A stretch of 64,000 nucleotides of DNA from WRDS01 sp964492775 (GCA_964492775.1 CAZBLH010000006.1:18625-82624); one strand, 5' to 3'; counted from the first letter of the stretch, positions 1-9,900 are shown. The notes: generated from the letters alone by a model not told the origin. Numbers and translations are program-made.

Positions 1-1
1 G

Positions 2-202
2 TGGATCCCCGTGCTCGTGCCGCTGTTCGTCCGTCTATTCCGTCGCGCCGATGACCTTGCCATCGCCATGGAGTCGCGCTGCTACCGAGGCTCGGGCCGC
101 ACCCGCCTGCGTGAACCGGTGATGCGCGCGGGTGACTGGATCACGCTTGGTGCGGCGCTGGTGTTCGCCGTCGCTCTGGTCGCGTTCGGCCGGACGTGGT
201 AG
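2..202 (+). CDS. ecfT: ECF transporter T component, C-terminal end (partial)
   Basis: The frame is open from the window edge and ends with TAG at 200-202, so only the last 66 residues are present. The text around AMESRCYRGSGRTRLRE matches the conserved cytoplasmic arginine-containing helix of EcfT, which couples the membrane subunit to the two ATPases of energy-coupling-factor vitamin transporters. It is followed by a final membrane segment rich in Ala, Val and Leu and a short GRTW tail. EcfT directly before truA and the L13/S9 genes is a common order in Gram-positive bacteria and supports the call. The vitamin transported cannot be told, because the S component is not here. Confidence 0.8.
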   Translation, partial: WIPVLVPLFVRLFRRADDLAIAMESRCYRGSGRTRLREPVMRAGDWITLGAALVFAVALVAFGRTW

Positions 203-210
203 GAGAGGGT

Positions 211-999
211 ATGGCCGAGAAGAGTCCACCCATCGCACTCACCGTCGCCTATGATGGCTCCGGATTTCACGGCTTCGCTCGGCAACCGGGGCTTGCCACG
301 GTGCAGGGGAGCATTGAGTCCGCGCTGGAGACGCTGTATCGCGCGCCCATCGAGACCGTCGGGGCAGGACGGACCGATGTGGGCGTGCACGCGCTCGGGC
401 AGGTCATCTCGTTCGAGCCGCCCGAACCCGTCAGTGCCGACGCGCTGTCGCGACTCGTGCGCTCGCTGAACGCGCTTGCCGGTCCCGGCATCGTGGTCCG
501 CCACGCACGGCTCGCAAGCCCGGAGTTCTCGGCGAGGTTCTCGGCGACCTCGCGTGAGTACCGCTATCGGATCGTCGACGGTCCGGTTCCGGCGCTGTTC
601 CTGGAGCGCTTCGCCTGGCACGTCCTCGCCGTGCTCGACGAGGAGTCCATGCGCGAAGCAGCGACGTATCTAATCGGCGAGCATGACTTCAAGAGCTTCT
701 GTGTGACACAGTCTGCCGAGGGTAAGCCCACGGTTCGTCGGCTCGACTCGGTCGAGGTGTATCGCGAGGAGCACCTCGGAGAGGCATGCCTGACGTTGCG
801 CATCATCGGCAGCGGGTTTCTGCATTCGATGGTTCGCGTGATAGCAGGGACGCTTGTGGAGGTGGGCGCGGGACGCCGCGTGCCCGGCTATGCCGCCGAC
901 GCGCTGGCGGCTCGCGAGCGTTCGGCTGCGGGTCCCACGGCGCCGGCCAAGGGGCTCACGCTCTGGCGAGTCGAGTACCCGGCCGACGTGTGGTTGTAG
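211..999 (+). CDS. truA: tRNA pseudouridine(38-40) synthase TruA
   Basis: TruA isomerises uridines 38-40 in the anticodon stem of many tRNAs. The 262-residue product has the expected length. It carries the catalytic motif GAGRTDVGVHA with the nucleophile Asp56, an early AYDGSGFHGFARQ motif, and later SREYRYRI and HDFKSFC motifs. I chose ATG at 211 because AGGAGAGGG lies at 201-209 just before it; an in-frame GTG at 196 sits upstream of that site. The gene starts 8 bases after the ecfT stop, so the two are probably co-transcribed. Confidence 0.95.
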   Translation: MAEKSPPIALTVAYDGSGFHGFARQPGLATVQGSIESALETLYRAPIETVGAGRTDVGVHALGQVISFEPPEPVSADALSRLVRSLNALAGPGIVVRHARLASPEFSARFSATSREYRYRIVDGPVPALFLERFAWHVLAVLDEESMREAATYLIGEHDFKSFCVTQSAEGKPTVRRLDSVEVYREEHLGEACLTLRIIGSGFLHSMVRVIAGTLVEVGAGRRVPGYAADALAARERSAAGPTAPAKGLTLWRVEYPADVWL

Positions 1000-1065
1000 A
1001 CGCGGCGAACCGCACACATGCGTCTTCCACACCGCAGATAGGATACGCCCGGATGCGTGTCCAGT

Positions 1066-1094
1066 TTGACGCACCAGAAAGGCGCCGATAGAAT
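1066..1094 (+). promoter_or_regulatory. Promoter of the rplM-rpsI operon
   Basis: TTGACG at 1066-1071 and TAGAAT at 1089-1094 are separated by 17 bases, close to the sigma-A consensus. Transcription would start near 1101, giving a leader of about 60 bases before rplM. It is the best-matching vegetative promoter I found in the window. Confidence 0.75.
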
Positions 1095-1100
1095 AGCAGG

Positions 1101-1130
1101 GTTCGTTTCCGCTAGCCCCGTGACACGAAC
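1101..1130 (+). promoter_or_regulatory. Inverted repeat at the predicted 5' end of the rplM leader
   Basis: GTTCGT at 1101-1106 can pair with ACGAAC at 1125-1130 across an 18-base loop that allows a little more pairing. It lies at the predicted transcript 5' end, before the GGAGG of rplM. It could stabilise the mRNA or serve as a ribosomal-protein autoregulation site. Only the inverted repeat is visible. Confidence 0.3.
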
Positions 1131-1161
1131 AGCGTTTGTCGATTCCAGTTGGAGGACGAAG

Positions 1162-1596
1162 TTGAAGACCTACCACGCCAAGCCGGGCGAAGTCGAGCGG
1201 GAGTGGCTGCTCGTCGACGCTACGGACATGGTGCTCGGCCGTCTTGCGAGCGAGATTGCCCAGATTCTCAAGGGTAAGCGCAAGCCCGCCTACACGCCGC
1301 ACGTCGACACGGGTGACTTCGTCGTCGTCATAAATGCCGAGAAGATCCGCCTGACCGGCAACAAGGCGAACACCAAGAACTACTACTCCCACAGCGGTTT
1401 CCCCGGTGGCCTCAAAGAGGTCTCCTTCCAGCGCATGCTGGACAAGCATCCCGAGCGGATCATCGAGAAGGCCGTCAAGGGCATGCTCCCGAAGAACACG
1501 CTCGGTCGAGCGATGGGCAAGAAGCTCAAGGTCTACGCCGGCCTCGAGCACCCGCACCAGGCTCAGAAGCCGCGTCAAATCACCCTGGAGGCCTAG
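1162..1596 (+). CDS. rplM: 50S ribosomal protein L13
   Basis: L13 is an early-assembling large-subunit protein that binds 23S rRNA. The 144-residue product has the usual length and the family motifs EWLLVDATDMVLGRLAS, KRKPAYTPHVDTGD, and GMLPKNTLGRAMGKKLKVY. The start is TTG at 1162, since GGAGG at 1151-1155 is six bases upstream and the protein then begins with KTYHAKPGE, matching the family. An in-frame start at 1057 would add 35 unrelated residues and would lie upstream of the promoter's predicted start. rpsI follows after 3 bases. Confidence 0.96.
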   Translation: MKTYHAKPGEVEREWLLVDATDMVLGRLASEIAQILKGKRKPAYTPHVDTGDFVVVINAEKIRLTGNKANTKNYYSHSGFPGGLKEVSFQRMLDKHPERIIEKAVKGMLPKNTLGRAMGKKLKVYAGLEHPHQAQKPRQITLEA

Positions 1597-1599
1597 CAC

Positions 1600-1998
1600 A
1601 TGGCTGAGAACAAGGCAGTCTACCTCGGCACCGGCCGCCGCAAGAACGCGGTGGCGCGCGTGCGCCTCACGCCGGGCACCGGTGTGATCACCGTCAACAA
1701 GAAGCCCGCGAGCGAGTACTTTGGCCGCGAGGCTCTTGTCACCTTCGCCATCACGCCGTTCAAGGTGACCGAGACCGTCGACCGCTTCGACGTCATCGCG
1801 ACCATCGTCGGCGGCGGCGTCTCGGGACAGGCCGGGGCCCTTCGCCACGGTATCGCCCGTGCGCTGCTTGAGGCCGGCGATGGCTACCGCGGCGAGCTGA
1901 AGCGCGCCGGTCTCCTCCGTCGTGACCCGCGTATGGTCGAGCGTAAGAAGTACTACCTCAAGAAGGCCCGCAAGCGTCCGCAGTTCTCCAAGCGCTAG
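1600..1998 (+). CDS. rpsI: 30S ribosomal protein S9
   Basis: S9 sits in the head of the small subunit, and its C-terminal tail reaches the P-site tRNA. The 132-residue product shows the family motifs YLGTGRRKNAVARVRL, GGGVSGQAGALRHGIARALL, and the basic tail ending KKARKRPQFSKR. GGAGG at 1587-1591, inside the end of rplM, serves ATG 1600. The L13-S9 pairing is nearly universal in bacteria. A strong terminator follows 28 bases after the stop. Confidence 0.97.
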   Translation: MAENKAVYLGTGRRKNAVARVRLTPGTGVITVNKKPASEYFGREALVTFAITPFKVTETVDRFDVIATIVGGGVSGQAGALRHGIARALLEAGDGYRGELKRAGLLRRDPRMVERKKYYLKKARKRPQFSKR

Positions 1999-2025
1999 GG
2001 ACGCGGCGCCCAGATTCGACTCATC

Positions 2026-2060
2026 CGGAGCCCGCCCGATGAAGGCGGGCTCCGTGTTTT
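2026..2060 (+). terminator. Rho-independent terminator after rpsI
   Basis: CGGAGCCCGCC (2026-2036) pairs perfectly with GGCGGGCTCCG (2044-2054) around a seven-base loop, and GTGTTTT follows. It separates the ribosomal protein operon from glmM, whose ATG is only 20 bases further on. No room is left for a full glmM promoter, so glmM may depend on read-through. Confidence 0.85.
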
Positions 2061-2079
2061 ACCCGAAAAGAGGAGCTTG

Positions 2080-3426
2080 ATGAGTACTCGGCTGTTCGGC
2101 ACTGACGGGGTACGTGGGATCGCGAACACCGAGATCACGCCCGAGCTCGCCTTCCGGCTCGGCGAGGCAGCCGGCCACTATCTTGCGGAGAGAGGCAAGC
2201 GCGGCCGGATCGTCGTCGGCCGAGACACCCGCATTTCAGGCTCCATGCTCGAGGCGGCGATCGTCGCCGGTATCACCTCGAGCGGCGCCGATGCGCTGCT
2301 GGCAGGTATCATCCCCACGCCCGCAATCGCATTCTTGGTGCGGGAGCTCGGCGCTGACGGCGGCGTGGTCATCTCCGCAAGCCACAACCCGCCCGAGTAC
2401 AACGGGATCAAGCTCTTCGACCGGGAGGGCTTCAAGCTCTCCGATGAGCTGGAGCTGGAGATCGAGGAGTTCTGCTCGGTACGGGAGGGATTCGAGCGAC
2501 CCACGGGTGGCGAGGTCGGCACGAGCACGCCAATCGACGATGCGGCCGAGCGATACATCGCCCACGCAGTCTCGACGGTGGACTGCTCCTTCTCGGGGAT
2601 GCGCATAGCGCTGGACTGCGGCCACGGCGCCTCGGCGGTGGCGACACCGGAGGCGTTCCGGCGCCTCGGCGCCGGGGTCGTCTCGATCAACTGCGATTGG
2701 ACCGGTACTGACATCAACGTCGGGTGCGGGTCCACGAACCTCCAGCCTTTGGCGGACCTGGTCCGCGAAGGCGGCTTCGACCTCGGCATCGCTCATGATG
2801 GTGACGCCGACCGCGTGCTCGCCGTCGACGAGACCGGGGCCGAGGTGGATGGCGACCAGATCATGGCGATCTGCGCGGCTAGGATGAAGGCGGCCGGCAA
2901 GCTGCCGCACGATCTGCTCGTGGCTACGGTGATGTCGAACCTCGGGCTACAGGTCGCCATGGGGGAGCGTGGGGTCACCGTCGTGAAGACGAAGGTCGGC
3001 GACCGCTATGTCCTCGAGCAGATGCAGGCGATGGGCGCGGCGCTCGGCGGCGAGCAGTCGGGCCACGTCATCTTCCTCGAGCACAACTCCACCGGCGACG
3101 GTCTCGTAACCGCACTGCAGCTCGCGTGTGCGGTATGCGAGGACGCGCGCCCACTCTCGGAGATTGCTGGGATCATGAAGCGGTACCCGCAGTCGCTCAT
3201 CAACGTGCGCGTCGTCGACAGGGCTGGGCTCACCGTGAGCCACGTCATCCGGGACGCCATCAAGGCCGCCGAGGCCAGCCTCGGCGATCGCGGGCGTGTG
3301 CTGGTGCGGGCATCGGGCACCGAGCCCCTCGTGCGTGTGATGGCAGAGGCCGAGGACGAGGCAACGGCGGTCGAGGTGACCGAGAGACTCGCAGAGATCG
3401 TGCGCGCTGAGCTCGGCGAGGCTTAA
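2080..3426 (+). CDS. glmM: Phosphoglucosamine mutase GlmM
   Basis: GlmM converts glucosamine-6-phosphate to glucosamine-1-phosphate on the way to UDP-GlcNAc and peptidoglycan. The 448-residue chain has the N-terminal FGTDGVRG signature, the phospho-serine loop VISASHNPPEYNG with catalytic Ser101, the magnesium loop DGDADR, and the C-terminal phosphate-binding RASGTEPLVRV. Choosing ATG 2080 leaves AGGAG (2071-2075) four bases upstream; the in-frame TTG at 2077 would be only one base away. glmS, the preceding enzyme of the pathway, lies downstream. Confidence 0.96.
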   Translation: MSTRLFGTDGVRGIANTEITPELAFRLGEAAGHYLAERGKRGRIVVGRDTRISGSMLEAAIVAGITSSGADALLAGIIPTPAIAFLVRELGADGGVVISASHNPPEYNGIKLFDREGFKLSDELELEIEEFCSVREGFERPTGGEVGTSTPIDDAAERYIAHAVSTVDCSFSGMRIALDCGHGASAVATPEAFRRLGAGVVSINCDWTGTDINVGCGSTNLQPLADLVREGGFDLGIAHDGDADRVLAVDETGAEVDGDQIMAICAARMKAAGKLPHDLLVATVMSNLGLQVAMGERGVTVVKTKVGDRYVLEQMQAMGAALGGEQSGHVIFLEHNSTGDGLVTALQLACAVCEDARPLSEIAGIMKRYPQSLINVRVVDRAGLTVSHVIRDAIKAAEASLGDRGRVLVRASGTEPLVRVMAEAEDEATAVEVTERLAEIVRAELGEA

Positions 3427-3527
3427 GGGTCAAGCAGCAATCTAAGCCTGGCAGGTATCGCAGGCGAGGTCGAGACGAGTGCGGCTGCCAGTTCGCCGCT
3501 GCCACACGGCGTCATGTCACCTTGCCG

Positions 3528-3559
3528 TTGACCTAGCCGGTCTCCGGCGCTGGTACAAT
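3528..3559 (+). promoter_or_regulatory. Candidate promoter of the glmS ribozyme leader
   Basis: TACAAT at 3554-3559 is preceded by TGG, giving an extended -10 (TGn before the hexamer). TTGACC at 3528-3533 is 20 bases upstream, longer than ideal, but the extended -10 compensates for weak spacing. Transcription would start near 3566, about 78 bases before the ribozyme cleavage site. Confidence 0.5.
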
Positions 3560-3641
3560 CGGCACAACACAACCAGACCGTTCACGCAACGGTGGAGAGG
3601 AGGCCATATACGAACCCTGACGGCGGCATCTGCCGCGAAGG

Positions 3642-3782
3642 AAGCGCCGGGCCTGCAGAAGCATGCAGGTGACGAGGCGGGGGTCGATCGAAGGATTCGG
3701 CGGATGGCCCCCCGGCTGAACCCACAGTCGTGACGTCGCTGACAAAGCCCGCGGGTGACCGAGGGGACAAAACGGCGACGCT
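3642..3782 (+). ncRNA. glmS ribozyme / riboswitch
   Basis: The 460-base gap before glmS contains the conserved core of the glmS self-cleaving ribozyme in the correct order. AGCGCC (3643-3648) holds the cleavage site between A3643 and G3644. CCTGCA/TGCAGG (3652-3657, 3664-3669) forms P1. TGACGAGG (3670-3677), GGGGG (3679-3683) pairing with CCCCC in 3708-3713, ATCGAA (3687-3692) and TTCGGCGGATG (3696-3706) are the invariant core. CCCGGCTGA follows. GTCGC (3734-3738) can pair with GCGAC (3775-3779) to close the P4 region, which holds GGGTGACC and GGGGACAAAA. In known members glucosamine-6-phosphate is the cofactor for cleavage, and cleavage lowers glmS expression. Confidence 0.93.
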
Positions 3783-3886
3783 TCGGGACCTGATCCTCCA
3801 TGTCGCGCACGAGATGGTGCGCAGATCAAGTGTTGAGGAACAGACTACTCATGAAACCACGAGCCTAGAGAGGCTGGACCCTACCT

Positions 3887-5710
<1,824 letters not shown>

Positions 5711-5716
5711 ACGCCG

Positions 5717-6211
5717 ATGATCACCGGCCTCGGTGTCGATATCGTCGAGATCGCTCGGATGCGAGCCGCGCTTGAGCGCAGGCCGCGTCTCAAGGAGCGG
5801 CTATTCTCGGCTGAGGAGCGTGAGTACTGTGAGAAGCGGTCGAAGCCCGAGGTGCACTACGCCTTGCGCTTCGCTGCCAAAGAAGCAGTCCTGAAGGCGC
5901 TGGGAACGGGGTTCCGGGGAATGAGCTTCACGGACATCGAGGTTGTTCGCGAGGCGTCCGGCCGGCCCGTCCCGCGCCTGTCGGGGCGCGCCGCCGAGGT
6001 GGCTGCCGAAGCGGGTGTTGTGGAGATGCATCTCTCGCTCTCGTTCACGCACACGACAGCGGTCGCTTCGGCGGTCGCGATCACCGAGGGTTCCCGCCCG
6101 GAGAAGAATGAGCGCCCTGATCCGCGCGCAGAGCTCACCGCTCGCTTCAAGGAAGCGAAGAGCCTGCTCGACGAGGTCGACGGAGGAAGCCCAGGGTGTA
6201 CCGAGTCCTGA
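5717..6211 (+). CDS. acpS: Holo-[acyl-carrier-protein] synthase AcpS with C-terminal extension
   Basis: AcpS moves 4'-phosphopantetheine from CoA to acyl carrier protein. The motifs GLGVDIVEI (metal ligand Asp8) and RFAAKEAVLKALGTG (Glu56) identify the family, and the usual domain ends near residue 124 with SFTHTTAVASAVAI. The 164-residue chain has about 40 extra residues, polar and probably helical (RAELTARFKEAKSLLDEV), absent from typical AcpS of 115-130 residues. The stop overlaps the next gene by 16 bases, so the extension may partly reflect translational coupling. Confidence 0.92.
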   Translation: MITGLGVDIVEIARMRAALERRPRLKERLFSAEEREYCEKRSKPEVHYALRFAAKEAVLKALGTGFRGMSFTDIEVVREASGRPVPRLSGRAAEVAAEAGVVEMHLSLSFTHTTAVASAVAITEGSRPEKNERPDPRAELTARFKEAKSLLDEVDGGSPGCTES

Positions 6212-7740
6212 CAGCCGAGCAGTCGCGGGCCGTTGAGGCTGCGGCGGTCGAGGCCACCGGCGTCACGCTGGGCGAGCTGATGGAGCGAGCCGGAGCGCGA
6301 GTTGCCGAGGAGGTTGCGTCGCGATTCCCCACGGGTCGCGTCGTCGTGCTCGCGGGCCCCGGCAACAACGGCGGGGACGGCTGGGTGGCCGCGCGCGCCC
6401 TGCACGACGCCGGACGCGAGGTGCTTGTGCTCGCGATGCGCGAGCCGGACGCAAGCGCTGGCGGCGCGGCGGCCACCGCGGCGCGCGCCGCCCTCGCAAG
6501 CGGTGTCGTGTATCGCGTCGTCGGTCCTGAGGCGGCGCACGCCACCGCCGTCGGCGAGATCGCCGCCGGCGCAGCCGTCCTCATCGACGCGCTGCTGGGC
6601 ACCGGGGCCCGCCTGCCGCTGTCGCCCGAGGTCGCAGGGTGGTGCGCGGCTGCCAACGCGAGCGGCGCGCCCATCCTCGCTGTCGATCTGCCCACCGGAG
6701 TCACCGCGGACTCGGGTGCTGTTGCCGATGGCGCAGTGCGCGCCGCTCTCACTGTGACGTTCACCACCCCGAAGCTCGGGCTCGTGACCTACCCGGCCGC
6801 GCACCACGCCGGCACCGTCGTCGTCGCCGATATCGGCGTGCCGCGCGAGATCTCCGACGTGCCAGGTGCGCCCGAGGTGCTTGCCTACCCGGAGATCGCG
6901 GAGTACGTGCCGATGCCTGCTCCTGACGCACACAAGAACAGCAGAGGTCGCGTGCTGGTAGTCGCGGGCTCCGCTCGCTACCCGGGCGCGGCGGTACTGG
7001 CGACGCGCGGCGCGCAGCGTCTGGGCGCGGGCTACGTCACGCTCGCGGTTCCGGATCCCGTCGTGACCATCGCCCAGGGACACCTTGTCTCCGCGCCTGT
7101 GGTAGGGCTGGCTGCTGACGGTGGAGCGTTTGCGCCGGCCGCTCTCGATGAGGCGCTGAAGCTTGCGGCCCAGCATGACGCCGTAGTCCTTGGCCCCGGG
7201 CTTACGCTTACTGACGGGGCGATGCGGTTCGCATTTGAGTTCTATGAGCAGTGCCCGGTGCATATGGTGGTCGATGCCGACGCTTTGGGTGCACTGGCCG
7301 CATCGGCATCATCGCTGCCCGCGCGGTCAGCGGCGACTATCCTGACCCCGCACCCGGGGGAGCTCGCACGCATGCTCGGCGATGCGGTCGATGCGGTGCA
7401 GACCGATAGGGTATCTTCATCAAGAAGGCTTGCTGGTGACGAGCGCGTGGTCGTTCTCAAGGGTGCCGGGACGGTCGTCTCTGGCTACGGCCGATCGGTC
7501 ATTGTGACCTCGGGCAGCTCGGCACTTGCGACAGCCGGTACCGGAGACGTGCTTGCCGGAGCGATCGGAGCGCTTCTCGCCCAGCACGTGCGCGCATTCG
7601 ACGCAGCAGTGCTCGGAGCGCACCTGCACGGACTCGCCGGCCAGCTCGCGGCAGAGGAGCTGACACCGGTATGCGTGACCGCCGATGACGTCGTGGGCTA
7701 CCTGCCCGCAGCTGTTGCGGCGTTGCTGGCCGCCGAGTAG
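6196..7740 (+). CDS. nnr: Bifunctional NAD(P)HX epimerase / ADP-dependent dehydratase
   Basis: This enzyme repairs hydrated NADH and NADPH. The N-terminal YjeF-like epimerase domain (about 1-210) shows LAGPGNNGGDGWVAAR and DALLGTGARLPL. The C-terminal ribokinase-like dehydratase domain (about 235-510) shows KNSRGRVLVVAGS, LGPGLT, TPHPGELARML, and the anion-hole loop TAGTGDVLAGAIGALLA. The 514-residue length fits the fused form found in most bacteria. GTG at 6196 is preceded by GGAGGAAG (6182-6189). The gene overlaps acpS and is followed by a CBS gene in the same operon. Confidence 0.93.
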   Translation: MYRVLTAEQSRAVEAAAVEATGVTLGELMERAGARVAEEVASRFPTGRVVVLAGPGNNGGDGWVAARALHDAGREVLVLAMREPDASAGGAAATAARAALASGVVYRVVGPEAAHATAVGEIAAGAAVLIDALLGTGARLPLSPEVAGWCAAANASGAPILAVDLPTGVTADSGAVADGAVRAALTVTFTTPKLGLVTYPAAHHAGTVVVADIGVPREISDVPGAPEVLAYPEIAEYVPMPAPDAHKNSRGRVLVVAGSARYPGAAVLATRGAQRLGAGYVTLAVPDPVVTIAQGHLVSAPVVGLAADGGAFAPAALDEALKLAAQHDAVVLGPGLTLTDGAMRFAFEFYEQCPVHMVVDADALGALAASASSLPARSAATILTPHPGELARMLGDAVDAVQTDRVSSSRRLAGDERVVVLKGAGTVVSGYGRSVIVTSGSSALATAGTGDVLAGAIGALLAQHVRAFDAAVLGAHLHGLAGQLAAEELTPVCVTADDVVGYLPAAVAALLAAE

Positions 7741-7760
7741 GACCTATGAGGAGGACACAG

Positions 7761-8231
7761 ATGGCCGAAGCAGAGATCAGGGTCCGCGACATCATGACGC
7801 CGGATCCGGTGACTGTCAGCCGCGAGACGAGCGTGACCGACGCGGCGAAGCTCATGGCTGAGAACAAGGTCGGTGCGCTTCCAGTCGTTGATGGTGGCAA
7901 GCTAGTGGGAATCGTGACCGAGTCCGACCTCATCATGCAGGACGTGAAGCTGGAGTTTCCGACCTACATCCACCTGCTCGACGGGTTCATCATGTACCCG
8001 CCCTCGACGATCCGATTCGAGAACGAGCTGAAAAAGGCGGTCGCGGCGACTGTGAAGGACGTGATGACGCCGAATCCCGCCACCATCGGCGCGGATGCCA
8101 CGATCGAGGACGTCGCCTCTACGCTTGCAGAACGTGAGATCTCGCGGCTGCCGGTGATTGAGGACGGCGCCGTGGTCGGCATCGTCTCCAAGCACGACAT
8201 CGTTCGGGCTATCGCCCAGGGCCTCACCTGA
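7761..8231 (+). CDS. Stand-alone CBS-pair protein
   Basis: Two CBS motifs fill this 156-residue protein: VRDIMTPDPVTVSRETSV near the N-terminus and VKDVMTPNPATIGADATI near residue 97, each followed by the LPVV/LPVIEDG-VVGIV pattern. CBS pairs (Bateman modules) usually bind adenosine nucleotides and regulate partner proteins; no catalytic domain is present. ATG 7761 was chosen because AGGAGG (7749-7754) lies just before it and after the in-frame ATG at 7746. It sits between nnr and alr with 2 bases to alr. The ligand and partner are unknown. Confidence 0.88.
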   Translation: MAEAEIRVRDIMTPDPVTVSRETSVTDAAKLMAENKVGALPVVDGGKLVGIVTESDLIMQDVKLEFPTYIHLLDGFIMYPPSTIRFENELKKAVAATVKDVMTPNPATIGADATIEDVASTLAEREISRLPVIEDGAVVGIVSKHDIVRAIAQGLT

Positions 8232-8233
8232 AG

Positions 8234-9355
8234 ATGACAGGGAATCGCTGGGCCTGGGTCGAGGTCGACACAGGCGCGATTGCCCATAATGTCGCCGCCC
8301 TGAAGGCCCTCACGCCCACAGGGACTGCCTTCATGGCGGTCGTGAAGGCGGACGGGTACGGGCACGGAGCCGTCCCGGTGGCGCGCGCAGCGCTTGCCGC
8401 GGGTGCGACACACATCGGGGTTGCGACTGTGGACGAGGGAGTCGCGCTGCGGGATGCCGGGATCACAGCGCCGGTGCATCTGCTTTCCGAGCCGCCAACG
8501 TCATCGGTGGGTATCGTTCTCGGCAGTGCGCTCGTCCCCGCGCTCTCGTCCGCCGAGTTCGCTCAGGCATACGGCGAGGCCGCTCGCGTGCGCGGCACAG
8601 ACGCGGCCCCGTTCCATCTTAAGATCGACACGGGGATGCACCGGACCGGCGTGGCTGCGAGCGACGCGGCGCGGTTTGCGCTCTCGCTTCTGCGCTTCTC
8701 GGCGTTGAGGCAGACGGGCACGTTCACCCACTTCGCGACGGCAGACGTGCTGGGCGACTGGGACGTGGGCCGACAGCTTGAGCGGTTCCGTTCGGCGATC
8801 GATGAGATGCGTACCGAGGGCGTCGCGCCCGGTATCGTGCACGCCGCCAACTCTCCGGCGACAATCCTGGTGCCGGAGAGCCATTTCGACATGGTGCGGT
8901 GCGGCATCGCGATCTACGGGCTTCACCCCTCGCCGCACACCCGCGCCCGAGTGGACCTGCGGCCCGCGATGTCGGTGAAGGCGCGGGCAACGCGCGTGGC
9001 GCGCGTCGGCATGGGGGAGGGTGTGTCGTACGGTCTGACGTGGCGCGCGGCCGCGCCTACCGATGTGGCGACCTTGCCTCTCGGCTATGGCGATGGGGTG
9101 CACCGCGTCCTGTCAGGCACCATGCAGGTACTTGTCGGCGGCAAGCGTGCCCGGCAGATCGGGCGCGTGTGTATGGACCAGCTCATGGTCGAGGTGCCGA
9201 GGGGGGCAGACGTTACGCGTGGCGGCGAGTTCGTGCTGGTAGGAGAGCAGGGTTCTGAGCGCATCGCCCTCGAGGAAGTCGCCGAGCGGGCAGGCACGAT
9301 CAACTATGAGATGGCCTGCGCGTTCGGCATGAGACTACCTCGCGTCTACCGCTGA
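8234..9355 (+). CDS. alr: Alanine racemase
   Basis: Alr makes D-alanine for peptidoglycan. The 373-residue protein is a fold-type III PLP enzyme: VVKADGYGHG carries the PLP lysine (Lys38), and GEGVSYGLTWRA carries the catalytic tyrosine of the C-terminal beta domain. HLKIDTGMHRTG and LPLGYGDGVHR are further family motifs. ATG 8234 follows the CBS gene stop by 2 bases without a clear ribosome-binding site, suggesting translational coupling. It is probably the last gene of the glmS operon. Confidence 0.96.
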   Translation: MTGNRWAWVEVDTGAIAHNVAALKALTPTGTAFMAVVKADGYGHGAVPVARAALAAGATHIGVATVDEGVALRDAGITAPVHLLSEPPTSSVGIVLGSALVPALSSAEFAQAYGEAARVRGTDAAPFHLKIDTGMHRTGVAASDAARFALSLLRFSALRQTGTFTHFATADVLGDWDVGRQLERFRSAIDEMRTEGVAPGIVHAANSPATILVPESHFDMVRCGIAIYGLHPSPHTRARVDLRPAMSVKARATRVARVGMGEGVSYGLTWRAAAPTDVATLPLGYGDGVHRVLSGTMQVLVGGKRARQIGRVCMDQLMVEVPRGADVTRGGEFVLVGEQGSERIALEEVAERAGTINYEMACAFGMRLPRVYR

Positions 9356-9371
9356 CCGAACTCTTCCCAAC

Positions 9372-9394
9372 TTGACGCATCTCTCTTGTACAAT
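9372..9394 (+). promoter_or_regulatory. Possible promoter elements before the ATPase operon
   Basis: TACAAT at 9389-9394 is a fair -10 box, but the nearest -35-like hexamer, TTGACG at 9372-9377, is only 11 bases upstream, too close for a normal sigma-A promoter. The nine-gene operon needs a promoter in this 133-base gap, and this is the only candidate I see. Confidence 0.25.
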
Positions 9395-9488
9395 GGGGCA
9401 GGAGGGGGCGATTGCCCGCCGAATAGTGTGTGTTGGCAAGCCGTTTTAGCTTCATGCCCGTAGTCCGATCGATGCCAGGGGGGCTTTT

Positions 9489-9857
9489 GTGGACGAGAAC
9501 GTCCTTGAAGAGCTGGAGTTCCATAAGCAGACCGTCCAAAGCGACGAGAACTCCCCACTGCACCTGATCCGCGAGAAGGAGATTGAGATCTCCGGTCGGG
9601 TCCTCGCCGCGAAGCGCCAAGCGGATGAGATTGTGGCCGAAGCCCGCAAAGAGGCGGCGGCTCTCTTGTCTGCGGCGCACGAAGAGGCGTCCAAGCTCGC
9701 AGGGGAGCGCGACGAAGCGGCCAAGTCCGAGGTGGAGCGGATGAAGTCCGAGATTCACGCGGAGGCCGAAGGCGACGTCGCGAAGCTTGAGAGCACCATA
9801 CAAGGCAAGAAGGCCGCGGCGGTCACTTGGGTGATCGACTCGGTCACGAGCGTCTAG
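9489..9857 (+). CDS. atpH: A/V-type ATPase peripheral-stalk subunit H (G-like)
   Basis: This 122-residue protein is almost entirely charged and helical from about residue 25 onward (KEIEISGRVLAAKRQADEI, EARKEAAALLSAAHEEASKL), a coiled coil like the AhaH/G subunit that pairs with subunit E in the peripheral stalks of archaeal-type ATPases. Sequence conservation in this family is low, so the call rests on the coiled coil plus its place as the first gene of an H-I-K-E-C-F-A-B-D operon. The start is GTG 9489 after a G-rich run at 9477-9483. Confidence 0.75.
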   Translation: MDENVLEELEFHKQTVQSDENSPLHLIREKEIEISGRVLAAKRQADEIVAEARKEAAALLSAAHEEASKLAGERDEAAKSEVERMKSEIHAEAEGDVAKLESTIQGKKAAAVTWVIDSVTSV

Positions 9858-9900
9858 TTACTGACAAGCGCCTACTACAAACGCGGGGGGAGGGGAACAC

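Noticed and set aside
1057..1161. Longer N-terminus for L13 starting at 1057
   Set aside because: It would begin upstream of the predicted promoter start and adds 35 residues not found in L13; TTG 1162 has a proper ribosome-binding site.
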